Part shown: piece after piece, positions 25,489-33,361 of the stretch
Layout: each line of letters begins with the position of its first letter
How positions within the stretch are numbered: the stretch's first letter is position 1
Source: CAYTMY01 sp964618075
Lineage (GTDB): Bacteria > Bacillota > Clostridia > Eubacteriales > Anaerofustaceae
Assembly: GCA_964618075.1 (NCBI GenBank)
Contig: CAZTZO010000009.1
Location: 1-57,488 of the forward strand
Reading direction: 5' to 3'
Length of the DNA: 57,488 bases
Program-made: the position numbers and the translations under genes
The notes under the pieces: model-generated
The model's database searches: none
What the model was told of the DNA's origin: nothing
Seen by the model: only the letters and a program-made list of their open reading frames with translations

Positions 25489-26316
25489 CTAACAATTTGC
25501 GGTATATACATATTTTAAACTTTCCTTTGCCACGCTGGCTGCCTTTAAAACCTTCCACGGCGGCGTAGAGGGCGACTCCTTCATTTTATATGCCGGTATA
25601 AAGCGTGTTATCACAAGGGGAATTTCATCAGACACATTCGCTATCCATTTTGCCATATTCGTTATTTCCTGCTCAAAATCATTCTCTTCGGGCATGATAA
25701 GCGTCGTAATTTCTGTGTGGCAGCTTTTATTTGCTTTTATGATAAAGCGCTTGACGCTTCTTAAATCTCCACCCAGCCGTTTGTAGCCCTCCTCGGTAAA
25801 GCACTTCAAATCCACGTTTACGGCGTCGATGTACTCCAATATTTCATCGGCGGCGCAGTCTGTAAGCAGCCCGTTTGTTTTTACGAGAACCTTCATATCG
25901 TTTTTTTTAAGATGCTTTGCCGTATCAATTATATATTCGTGCGAAATAAGCGGCTCGTTATACGTAAAGGCAACGCCGATATTATCGTTTTCCTTATAGG
26001 AAACTGCTAAATCACAAAGCTGTGAGGGCGATAAATAGTCCGTGAACATATCTGTATTCACAGGAAGCGATATAGAGTGATTGATGCAATAATTACATTT
26101 CATATTACACCCAAAGGAACCGTAGGAAAGCACCATGCTTCCCGGCATATAACGCATAAACGGCTTTTTTTCTATCGGCTCAATGGCAACCTTCGTTACC
26201 CTGCCGTAATTAATGGGGAAATTTTCACCTTTGACGTTTTGCCTTGAACCGCACTCACCCGTTTGACCCTCGTTAAGTACGCAGGCACGAAAACAAATAT
26301 CGCATTTTATACTCAT
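25489..26316 (-). CDS. Radical SAM protein, AmrS/PflA-like (COG1180)
   Basis: This 275-residue enzyme has the SAM-cluster motif CNMKCNYC (about residues 74-81). A Cys-rich N-terminus (CDICFRAC, then GECGSR) may hold a further cluster or metal. The layout, including AIEPIEKKPF before the radical SAM core, matches AmrS and PFL-activase-like proteins. These make a glycyl radical or an unknown modification. The usual AmrS partners (AMMECR1 and Memo) and a glycyl radical enzyme are not in the window, so the target is unknown. The small Cys-containing protein encoded just upstream is a possible substrate or partner. Confidence 0.85.
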   Translation of the reverse strand: MSIKCDICFRACVLNEGQTGECGSRQNVKGENFPINYGRVTKVAIEPIEKKPFMRYMPGSMVLSYGSFGCNMKCNYCINHSISLPVNTDMFTDYLSPSQLCDLAVSYKENDNIGVAFTYNEPLISHEYIIDTAKHLKKNDMKVLVKTNGLLTDCAADEILEYIDAVNVDLKCFTEEGYKRLGGDLRSVKRFIIKANKSCHTEITTLIMPEENDFEQEITNMAKWIANVSDEIPLVITRFIPAYKMKESPSTPPWKVLKAASVAKESLKYVYTANC

Positions 26317-26344
26317 CTATAACCTTTCTTTAAAGCAAGCTCTT

Positions 26345-26659
26345 TTATTTTTCTATTTCTATTGTTACATTTACCGGAAGAGCAAGCCCTGCTTCGACCT
26401 CGACTGCCTTTAGAATAGCGCAGGCTACCGGACAGGTTGCGTGCTTTGAATATTGAGCGCACAGCTTTGATATATTTCCCTGCCCATACTTTGAGAAAAC
26501 CTCTTCGTAGGCGTCGACCTCCTTTAAATCCTCTTCCAGAGGCTTATAAAACTTACAATCCGTTTTAATGTTTAGAGAAATTGTATTTCTGTCCTTCTTT
26601 GCTGCCTCGATGACGGTTTTAAAGCCGCAGGGACCTGCCATAACTGTCGTTTTACTCAT
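26345..26659 (-). CDS. Small cysteine-containing conserved protein (possibly DUF6951-like)
   Basis: The 104-residue protein starts MSKTTVMAGPCGFKTVIEAA and carries five cysteines in short conserved-looking contexts: GPCGF, DCKFY, LCAQY and TCPVAC. It ends with a beta-like VNVTIEIEK. The ATG at 26659 is preferred because AAGGAG lies nine bases upstream; a GTG two codons earlier is only three bases from it. I have seen similar short proteins in Clostridia carrying only a DUF label. Cysteine spacing suggests metal or cluster binding, which fits the adjacent radical SAM gene. Function is unknown. Confidence 0.7.
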   Translation of the reverse strand: MSKTTVMAGPCGFKTVIEAAKKDRNTISLNIKTDCKFYKPLEEDLKEVDAYEEVFSKYGQGNISKLCAQYSKHATCPVACAILKAVEVEAGLALPVNVTIEIEK

Positions 26660-26683
26660 AATCACTATCTCCTTATATATAAA

Positions 26684-28120
26684 TTATAAAGCGTCGATTG
26701 GATCGGACTGATTATGCATGTTCTGTTTTTTCATAAGCTCTTTTATCTTTTTAACCTCAATTATAACAAACACCGCCGATACTATTAATGTGACAAAATC
26801 CGTTATCGGACAGCTGTACAGGATGCCTTCTATTCCAAGATATTTAGGTAATATTATAGCAAGCGGCGCTAATATTACTATCTGTCTTAAAAGAGTAATA
26901 ATTATAGAGATGACAGGCTTTCCTATAGCCTGAAACATATGCGGAGTCGTAATGCCGAAGCCTGCCGTAAACACAAGCGCCAGATACCTCTTTATACAAA
27001 GATTTGCAAACGTATTATAAAGGGCTTCCTCCTGACCGAAAATATTGATTATGCTCTGAGTACACGTCATAAGCACAGCCCAGCCGGCAAACGCCACACC
27101 AGTAGCTATTAACGTAGCAAGAAAGTACGCCTTGAGCATTCTGTCATATTTTCCAGCTCCGTAATTAAAGCCGATGATAGGCTGCTGACCTATAGCTATA
27201 CCGAGCAGGCACGAGATGAGTATCATATTCACCTTCATAGTTATACCGAGAGCCGCTATCGGTATGTCTGCACCGTATACGCTCATTATGCCATATTGCT
27301 TTAGCACATTGTTGTTTATAACCTGAACAATAACGCTTGCAAACTGTATGACAAAGCTCGAAAAGCCAAGCCCAATCGTTTGGAAAAGCGCCTTGTTTTT
27401 AAGCGTGAAGTATTCTTTTTTAACATCTATATTTTTAAAACGTCTTATGTAAAGCATGGTAAGAACGAACGAAAGTAGCTGACCTATAACAGTTGCTACA
27501 GCCGCCCCCTTTACTCCCCAGCCGAAGCCGAGAACGAACAACCAGTCAAGAACGATATTTAAAATGCTGCCCGAAGAAATGCTTATCATTGAATAGCGCG
27601 GAGAGCCGTCCGCACGTATAGCGTTGTTCATTGTTATTGTCATTGTCTGAAACGGCAAACCTATCATCAGTAACGATGTATAGTCGTATGCATACGAAAA
27701 TGAATTTTGTGTTGCACCGAAGGAATAAAGCAGCGGATTTAAAAATATGAATCCTATAAGGCTTAAAACAAAACCGCATATCGTAGCAAGAAGTATACTG
27801 CTGCCGAAGGCGCGAGACGCTTCGCTTCTTCTTCCCTCTCCCAAACGAAGATTCATATACGATGAAAAACCGTTTCCTATAAGTAAAGCAATTGCCAGAC
27901 AGAAGGTGACGAAGGGAAATGCTATATTTGTGGCTGTATTTCCTATATATCCGACGCCACGACCTATGAATATCTGATCGACTATATTGTAAAAAGCCGT
28001 TATCAGCATTGAAATGACGCTGGGTACGGCATATTTCATAATAAGCTTGGGTATTTTTTCATATCCGAGAGGATTGTCGTTGTTTAAAGGGTTTTTTTGT
28101 GCGATACCGACGTTTTGCAT
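26684..28120 (-). CDS. MATE family efflux transporter
   Basis: A twelve-segment membrane protein of 478 residues, with the MATE opening IPKLIMKYAVPSVISMLITAFY then NIVDQIFIGRGVG. The second half opens as LGFSSFVIQFASVIVQVINN and includes GQQPIIGFNYGAGKYDRMLK. It should export drugs or metabolites by Na+ or H+ antiport. The ATG at 28120 is chosen over a TTG at 28132 because GGAG lies six bases before it. A sigma-A promoter at 28242-28270 gives a leader of about 115 bases with two hairpins, suggesting attenuation. The next three genes may share the transcript. Confidence 0.93.
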   Translation of the reverse strand: MQNVGIAQKNPLNNDNPLGYEKIPKLIMKYAVPSVISMLITAFYNIVDQIFIGRGVGYIGNTATNIAFPFVTFCLAIALLIGNGFSSYMNLRLGEGRRSEASRAFGSSILLATICGFVLSLIGFIFLNPLLYSFGATQNSFSYAYDYTSLLMIGLPFQTMTITMNNAIRADGSPRYSMISISSGSILNIVLDWLFVLGFGWGVKGAAVATVIGQLLSFVLTMLYIRRFKNIDVKKEYFTLKNKALFQTIGLGFSSFVIQFASVIVQVINNNVLKQYGIMSVYGADIPIAALGITMKVNMILISCLLGIAIGQQPIIGFNYGAGKYDRMLKAYFLATLIATGVAFAGWAVLMTCTQSIINIFGQEEALYNTFANLCIKRYLALVFTAGFGITTPHMFQAIGKPVISIIITLLRQIVILAPLAIILPKYLGIEGILYSCPITDFVTLIVSAVFVIIEVKKIKELMKKQNMHNQSDPIDAL

Positions 28121-28140
28121 TGAATTCTCCAATATTTAAT

Positions 28141-28218
28141 AAAAAGGCTTCTTTTATATTAAAAGGCAATAAATAAAATATTTGCCCTTAATAAATGAAG
28201 CGGCAAAAAAAGCTTGCC
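28141..28218 (-). promoter_or_regulatory. Structured leader of the MATE gene
   Basis: On the minus strand the leader contains GGGAGGTGGCAAGC with the hairpin GGCAA/TTGCC. A second hairpin GGCAAATA/TTATTGCC is followed by a T-rich stretch (TTTTAATAT). The second could act as a weak terminator or attenuator before the MATE start. No known riboswitch consensus was recognised. Confidence 0.45.
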
Positions 28219-28241
28219 ACCTCCCGATTGCGTGATTAATA

Positions 28242-28270
28242 ATTATAGCCTAATATAATATTATTGTCAA
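28242..28270 (-). promoter_or_regulatory. Sigma-A promoter for the MATE operon
   Basis: Minus-strand TTGACA (28270-28265) and TATAAT (28247-28242) are both perfect hexamers with a 17-base spacer. The predicted start is near 28235. Confidence 0.88.
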
Positions 28271-28388
28271 TGCATGTACAAATACTCATTTTATATAAAA
28301 ATCAACATAGTATCTGTCATTTTTTACTTCTCCAAAAACGTCAGATATAAGCGATATTTAAATATTGTCCTTGTCATAATAAAGCATA

Positions 28389-29453
28389 TTAATCCATACC
28401 GAGTTTTTGCATCATACCCTCGGGAAACGAGCTTTTAGACAATGCGGTTTGTTTGGATATCTCTCCTTCTCTGTACATATTTATAAGAGATGCGTCCATT
28501 GTTATCATACCCTTGTCGGCGCTTGAAAGTATAACCGAATCTATCTGGTGCGTCTTGGATTCGCGTATCATATTGCGTATTGCGCCTGTTGCTGTCATTA
28601 TTTCAAACGCCGGCTTTATTTCACCGTTTGTCGTTCTTATTAGCTGCTGGCTGATGACCGCCTGAAGCACCATGGAAAGCTGAAGGCGTGCCTGCGCCTG
28701 TTTGTTGGCAGGGAACATATCTATAATTCTGTCTATGGTATTGGCAGCTCCTATTGTGTGAATGGTTGATATGACAAGGTGTCCCGTTTCGCTGGCGGTC
28801 ATAGCTATTTCAATAGTTTCTACATCCCGCATTTCTCCGATAAGTATCACGTCCGGACTCTGTCTGAGCACAGAGCGCAGCGCCGTAGAATAGCTCTTGG
28901 TATCTAAAGAAATTTCCCTTTGGCTGACTATGCAGTTTTTGTGTGAAAACAAAAATTCTATAGGGTCCTCTAAGGTCACTATATGTCCGTGCTTATTTGA
29001 ATTGATCCTGTCTATCATACAGGCAAGCGTCGTTGACTTGCCGCAGCCCGAAGCGCCGGTAACGACGACAAGTCCCTTGGGTCTGTCCACTTGAGAAAGA
29101 ACTATTTCGGGTATGCAAAGTGAAGCGGGGTTCGGAAGCTCAAACTTTATTATCCTTATTACCGCCGCAACTGAGCCTCTTTGCTTGTAAATATTGGCTC
29201 GAAAGCGCGCACAGTCTTTTATGGAAAACAAGAAGTCGTCGTCGCCCTCCTCAATGGCGTGAAAAAAATCTCTGCCGTTGGCTAGCCTGTATATGTCGCT
29301 TATAAGCTCCTTTGTGACCTCGGGTTTTAATACCTCGTCTGAGTAATTGTAAAATTCCTCGCTCTTTTTATAACACAGCGGTCTGCCCGCAACTATAAAC
29401 ACGTCCGAAGCGTTTTTCTCGGATATATCCTTTAAAACTTCATTGATCTGCAT
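28389..29453 (-). CDS. pilT: PilT-like type IV pilus retraction ATPase
   Basis: This 354-residue secretion ATPase has an N-terminal PAS-like region, Walker A GASGCGKST (about residues 133-141), the Asp box TLEDPIEF, Walker B VILIGEMRD and the His box STIHTIGA. All catalytic motifs are intact and the layout is that of PilT (retraction) rather than the longer PilB/GspE. The ATG at 29453 is preferred, with AGAGG six bases upstream; a TTG 13 codons earlier lies inside the previous gene. It is the last of seven contiguous genes and the only motor ATPase seen in the window. Confidence 0.9.
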   Translation of the reverse strand: MQINEVLKDISEKNASDVFIVAGRPLCYKKSEEFYNYSDEVLKPEVTKELISDIYRLANGRDFFHAIEEGDDDFLFSIKDCARFRANIYKQRGSVAAVIRIIKFELPNPASLCIPEIVLSQVDRPKGLVVVTGASGCGKSTTLACMIDRINSNKHGHIVTLEDPIEFLFSHKNCIVSQREISLDTKSYSTALRSVLRQSPDVILIGEMRDVETIEIAMTASETGHLVISTIHTIGAANTIDRIIDMFPANKQAQARLQLSMVLQAVISQQLIRTTNGEIKPAFEIMTATGAIRNMIRESKTHQIDSVILSSADKGMITMDASLINMYREGEISKQTALSKSSFPEGMMQKLGMD

Positions 29454-29874
29454 TTTGCGCCTCTTTTCCGCTTTCGCTGTTCCATTTGACAACGCTTTGC
29501 ATTACAAGCTTGTCTGTAAATACGTCGTATACTATTTCTACCGAAAGAACGCTATTTGAGTTTATTGTCTGCTCAAAGCTTACATTTGCAATAGGCGAAA
29601 TATATGATATATCTGCATTTTCATAGTCTTTAATGATTTTATACGCTTCGTCAAGCGTCTTTAAATTTAAGGCGTCCGCCTTTTCAAGCGCAATTTTATC
29701 CGCCTGATAATAATCGCTTATACTCTGCGCCGTTTTTTTCGCAAGGTTATTGTCGGCACGGGCGTTCACATATGAGAGTACCGCAAAGCACGTCAGCACC
29801 AATACTATTATAACAACAAGGAGACTTATCAAGCCAATAAAAAACGAAGGATATCTGAAGGAAGATTTTTTCAT
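29440..29874 (-). CDS. Single-span membrane protein of the pilus-like operon
   Basis: A 144-residue protein with a short basic N-terminus, one long membrane segment (about residues 12-34) and an extracellular domain of about 105 residues rich in Ala, Lys, Asp and Ile. No prepilin motif or other known domain is visible. Its ATG directly follows the stop of the upstream pilin-like gene, and its end overlaps pilT by 14 bases. It is probably a structural or alignment component (PilN/PilO-like position), inferred from context only. Confidence 0.7.
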   Translation of the reverse strand: MKKSSFRYPSFFIGLISLLVVIIVLVLTCFAVLSYVNARADNNLAKKTAQSISDYYQADKIALEKADALNLKTLDEAYKIIKDYENADISYISPIANVSFEQTINSNSVLSVEIVYDVFTDKLVMQSVVKWNSESGKEAQNADQ

Positions 29875-30315
29875 TTACATACCCTCCACCGGCGAATATA
29901 CGCCAACTTCCATATTAAAAATTTCCTCTGAGCCCTGGTAAGTGTTGACACCGATTTTCGCGCTTGTAACATTTGAGTTTATCTTAAAATCGTTTATATA
30001 CAATTCATACACTGCGTTTTGCTCATCGCAGTTGTTAAATTCTTTGTCTAAATATACCTTCAGCGTATCCTCTTTAGTGTCGTAGTTTCCGCCGAGAGTA
30101 TCTGCCGTTTGGCTTTTGTTTCCGCCGAAGGATTTATACACCTCAGCAGCAGAGGCGCACAAAACCGCCGCTTTGTTCAGACGTTTGCTCTCTAAGCTTG
30201 CCATATGCGCCGCACTGAACAGTTTCAGACAGACAGCGCTGTACACTGACAAAAACATCACTGCGATAAGAAGCTCTATAAGAAAAATATTGACCTTTGA
30301 ATCCTGTTTCAACAA
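29875..30315 (-). CDS. Pilin-like protein with atypical prepilin cleavage site
   Basis: The 146-residue protein has an N-terminal hydrophobic helix FLIELLIAVMFLSVYSAVCL with Glu in the place of the conserved pilin E5, followed by a soluble domain. The cleavage-site residue that is normally Gly is Asn here (KVNIFLIELL), so a standard prepilin peptidase may not process it. The downstream domain has no recognisable fold. It lies among pilus-like genes, probably encoding a minor pseudopilin or a non-processed membrane homologue. Confidence 0.7.
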   Translation of the reverse strand: MLKQDSKVNIFLIELLIAVMFLSVYSAVCLKLFSAAHMASLESKRLNKAAVLCASAAEVYKSFGGNKSQTADTLGGNYDTKEDTLKVYLDKEFNNCDEQNAVYELYINDFKINSNVTSAKIGVNTYQGSEEIFNMEVGVYSPVEGM

Positions 30316-30329
30316 GCATTTCTCCTTTT

Positions 30330-30821
30330 TTATAAGAAAGAGGGATCACATCTTACAAATATACTCTCGCTGTCTTTTTGCATCGTTGTGAAGCTGACCA
30401 AAATGAGATTGTCGTTATACATTGTGCATTGCATAGAGTCAAGCTCCATTATCTTTTGCCCGTTTTCGTATGATGGGAAATCATCGTGAAGCTCCATAAG
30501 CTCCATAAGATAGCCGTCGTAAACATATATGTATGTATCAAGCATAAATCCGTTGTCTTCTGAAGTGATTATCAAGGCGTCGGTATTTGATATTGTGCCG
30601 ACAGATACGCTCTTCGCATTTTCAGCCGAATGTATCTTTTGCAATACATAGACTGAAGAGGTGCGCGTCTTGTAATTGTTGTCGTAGGTTTCTACGTTGC
30701 TTTTATATGCGTTCGCACCGAACAATACAACAGTAATCGAAAGCACTGCAAATAATCCGAGAAGGGTGATAATAAAAAGTATATCCGTGATATGTCTTTT
30801 TGTGTTGTTTTCTCTCATCAT
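30330..30821 (-). CDS. DUF4860-like single-span protein of the pilus-like operon
   Basis: The 163 residues contain one hydrophobic segment (about residues 14-34) after a basic leader, then a beta-rich domain with NNYKTRTSSVYVLQKIHSAE and IYVYDGYLMELME. The pattern resembles DUF4860 proteins encoded with type IV pilus/T2SS-like genes in Clostridia. A non-canonical pilin-like role is inferred. Its start overlaps the upstream gene by four bases (ATGA). Confidence 0.7.
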   Translation of the reverse strand: MMRENNTKRHITDILFIITLLGLFAVLSITVVLFGANAYKSNVETYDNNYKTRTSSVYVLQKIHSAENAKSVSVGTISNTDALIITSEDNGFMLDTYIYVYDGYLMELMELHDDFPSYENGQKIMELDSMQCTMYNDNLILVSFTTMQKDSESIFVRCDPSFL

Positions 30822-31147
30822 CGGACTCCGCCCTCCAGAGAAAAAACCTTTATGTTCGGTATAAGATTAGCGCCCTGATATTCGTAGCAATATACATATT
30901 TGTCCCTGTTCAGTGAAAAACCGTAGTTCTCGGCAAGGTAGTCGATATCCTTAGGGAAAGCGCCCTCCAGAGCATAACAGGATATGGCTGTACGAACGAG
31001 ATTGTTCTTTACAGTTTCCAGCTCTTTTTCACTCGCACTTTCGGAAAAGCCCGTTATTATCGTAACTAACGCTATAAATACCGTAAGTAAGATAACCGCA
31101 CTTATTATAAGAAGCGTCACTGTGTTTTTCTTTCCTGACTGCATCAT
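30818..31147 (-). CDS. Small single-span pilus-like operon protein
   Basis: A 109-residue protein with an N-terminal membrane segment (about residues 9-31) and a short domain. The domain includes the stretch RTAISCYALEGAFPKDIDYL, reminiscent of the pseudopilin pattern in which a peptide sequence of the type YALEGxYP follows the helix. A G-type prepilin cleavage motif is absent. It lies directly after pilC and overlaps the DUF4860-like gene. I regard it as a probable minor pilin-like component; the specific function is unknown. Confidence 0.7.
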   Translation of the reverse strand: MMQSGKKNTVTLLIISAVILLTVFIALVTIITGFSESASEKELETVKNNLVRTAISCYALEGAFPKDIDYLAENYGFSLNRDKYVYCYEYQGANLIPNIKVFSLEGGVR

Positions 31148-31168
31148 AATAAAATCCTCTTTTTATTA

Positions 31169-32227
31169 TCAAAGCGTCGACATTATATTTATAAGCGGAA
31201 GCATCACCGCAAGCAGTAATAAACCGATAACCACGGAAATCAATATTACCAGGGTAGGCTCTATAACGCTGATAGCGCGGCTTATTCTTTCGTCTGTATC
31301 CGAAGTGTAGCGCATGGCAACATTCTTCATCGCTTCATCGAGATTACCCGTCTTAACGCCCACTTTTATCATTCCTACATATACGGGAGGGAAAATATCC
31401 GCCTTTGAGAGCGCCGACGCAAAGCTTTCGTTCTCGTCCATAAGAGCCTTCATTTTGTTTATCTTTTTGCCTTGCTTTACGCCGGGAGTAAGCTCGGAGG
31501 ACATATTAACGGCTTCATCTATATTCATACCGCTTGAAATACATAAGGAAAGTGCATATGCAAACCTTCCGACGGCAGACTGCTCTGCTAAGGAAGCAGT
31601 AAAACGGCTGTTTTCGTATATGTAGGCATTAAAGCTTTTACCCTTTTCGGTTTTTGAAAAAATTACCGCTCCTGTAACCACTACGGCAAGTATTATTAAT
31701 ATTATTATACCGTTTGTATTTAAGAATGCTCCGAATTTCATAAGACCATAAATCATACCCGTCAACGAGATGCCAAGCTGCTCGTACACCTGAGAAAACA
31801 CAGGCAAAACCTTCGTAATAATTACGCAAAGCACGGCTATGAGTACAAGAATTATTATAATGGGATAGCGCGTTGCGCTCTTTATGCTGTTGGTTATGTA
31901 TTCGCTTTTTTCGTAATAAACGCCCAGAGAATCCAATACCTCGTCTAACCTTCCCGAAGCCTCGCCGATTTTTATCATCTTTACATAGTAGGAGGGAAAA
32001 GCTCCGGTTTTTTCAAGCACATTACCAAAGCTGTTGCCTTCATATACGCCTTTACTTATCTCTGAATACAGCTCATTTAGCCTTTTATCATGCTTTGCAT
32101 TGTCACTTAAAAGACTCATAGCGTCATATAGCGATATACCTCCTTTTAATAGCATGGAAAGCTGCGAAGAAAACAGACTTATTTCGTCCTTCCCGATAAT
32201 TTTTTTTACGGCTGTGTTATCAAACAT
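31169..32227 (-). CDS. pilC: PilC/GspF-type inner-membrane platform protein
   Basis: This 352-residue protein has two tandem GspF (T2SSF) domains. The first opens FSSQLSMLLKGGISLYDAMSLL and the second RFAYALSLCISSGMNIDEAV, and three membrane segments lie at about residues 119-140, 160-190 and 325-348. Family members form the platform that couples the cytosolic ATPase to pilin assembly. The usual N-terminal extension is short, as in many Clostridia. The gene lies nine bases after the transglutaminase lipoprotein gene. No second platform gene is present. Confidence 0.9.
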   Translation of the reverse strand: MFDNTAVKKIIGKDEISLFSSQLSMLLKGGISLYDAMSLLSDNAKHDKRLNELYSEISKGVYEGNSFGNVLEKTGAFPSYYVKMIKIGEASGRLDEVLDSLGVYYEKSEYITNSIKSATRYPIIIILVLIAVLCVIITKVLPVFSQVYEQLGISLTGMIYGLMKFGAFLNTNGIIILIILAVVVTGAVIFSKTEKGKSFNAYIYENSRFTASLAEQSAVGRFAYALSLCISSGMNIDEAVNMSSELTPGVKQGKKINKMKALMDENESFASALSKADIFPPVYVGMIKVGVKTGNLDEAMKNVAMRYTSDTDERISRAISVIEPTLVILISVVIGLLLLAVMLPLINIMSTL

Positions 32228-32236
32228 AATCTTCTC

Positions 32237-33208
32237 CTAATAGCAATATAGCTCATTGTAATGAGACGCATCACTCACGTATGTGCTGACGTTCGACTTG
32301 CTGCCGTTATATGTGGAAGCGTACGTGGGATCCATTCTTGTCCATGATACTCCGTCAAATTGTATAATATTGTCTATCCAACCCGTTTCAGGCAGGTACA
32401 CGCTTATCCATGCGTGATATACATCAGAAGAATACCCCAATACGAGTTTTGCGGGTATCTGCTGGCTTCTAAGAAGAGCGCACATTAACGAAGCATAGTC
32501 AAAGCATATCCCTTTTTTTGTTTTTATGATTTTATCTATATCGGGAAGGTAGCCTGAGGGAGGATTATCTGCAAGATCATAGTCGTATTTTATATTGTTC
32601 ACAACATAATCGTATACGTTTCCTACTACGTCCAGCTTGCTGTAGCAATTATCCGCAAGCTTTTTACTAAGTGAAGTGAACGAAGTGGTGTCAGAAAAGT
32701 TTACATATTGGTTCGGGTAAAGAAACACAGCGTTTTCATCTGTGCAATTTACCTCGGTTTGCGTTGAATAGACGAGTATGTATTGGTTTGAGCTTATGTT
32801 TTTGTATACGAGGATATAATAAGTGCCGTTTCCGCAGGTAAAGGGAAAGGTTTCGTAATTACCGCTGTTATTTAGGTTGTATGTATAGACAGTGTCGCTG
32901 GAATGCCTTATCTGAACCTTTACTTTGTCATCTCCGCCAACATAACAAATGTTTACATAGCCCTTTGAGGTGTCGGATAAGTCTATTTTAGCGTATTCGT
33001 TGCCTGTTACATTTGTGTTTGAAGGCGCACTCGAAAGTATTACCGGCGTATTGTCTATTTTATTTCCCTTATTGTCATTACCCCCTCCCGAAGAAGCAGA
33101 ACAGGACGACAATAAAATGATTCCGACACACACAAATAACAACGCCGTCTTTTTTTTAAACGCTATTATTTCTTCTGTGTAAAACTCCGCCGCCGAATTT
33201 TTTTTCAT
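32237..33208 (-). CDS. Transglutaminase-domain lipoprotein
   Basis: This 323-residue protein has a signal segment with lipobox ILLSSC (lipid Cys at about residue 36) and a Ser/Gly/Asn linker. A C-terminal transglutaminase-like domain keeps the Cys-His-Asp triad in GICFDYA (Cys235), YHAWISVYL (His265) and RMDPTY (Asp293). Such domains act as cross-linkers or cysteine proteases. The upstream middle part (about 70-160) is beta-rich. It is the first gene of the pilus-like operon under the promoter at 33241-33270, so it may process or anchor extracellular components. The leader before the lipobox is longer than usual. Confidence 0.85.
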   Translation of the reverse strand: MKKNSAAEFYTEEIIAFKKKTALLFVCVGIILLSSCSASSGGGNDNKGNKIDNTPVILSSAPSNTNVTGNEYAKIDLSDTSKGYVNICYVGGDDKVKVQIRHSSDTVYTYNLNNSGNYETFPFTCGNGTYYILVYKNISSNQYILVYSTQTEVNCTDENAVFLYPNQYVNFSDTTSFTSLSKKLADNCYSKLDVVGNVYDYVVNNIKYDYDLADNPPSGYLPDIDKIIKTKKGICFDYASLMCALLRSQQIPAKLVLGYSSDVYHAWISVYLPETGWIDNIIQFDGVSWTRMDPTYASTYNGSKSNVSTYVSDASHYNELYCY

Positions 33209-33240
33209 AGTATGCCGAATATCCTTGTAAGTGTTATCTA

Positions 33241-33270
33241 ATTATATCATATTCTGTACAAAATAGTCAA
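33241..33270 (-). promoter_or_regulatory. Extended -10 promoter of the pilus-like operon
   Basis: On the minus strand TTGACT (33270-33265), an 18-base spacer and TATAAT (33246-33241) preceded by TGA give an extended -10 promoter. The start would be near 33234, giving a leader of about 26 bases before the lipoprotein ATG. Confidence 0.8.
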
Positions 33271-33282
33271 AAATATGTTATC

Positions 33283-33296
33283 ATTATCATGATAAT
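33283..33296. promoter_or_regulatory. Perfect 14-bp palindrome between divergent genes
   Basis: ATTATCATGATAAT reads the same on both strands and is preceded by another ATC-containing hexamer. The GATAAT-type hexamers resemble those in Fur-family boxes, but the arrangement is not the canonical one. It lies upstream of the pilus-like promoter and of the alpha/beta hydrolase gene, so it is a candidate operator. Confidence 0.45.
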
Positions 33297-33361
33297 AGGC
33301 GGATAGAATAAGCTTGTAAAAAGCTTTAAAAATAATTTTTTAAGAAAGGGCGTATCGACAG

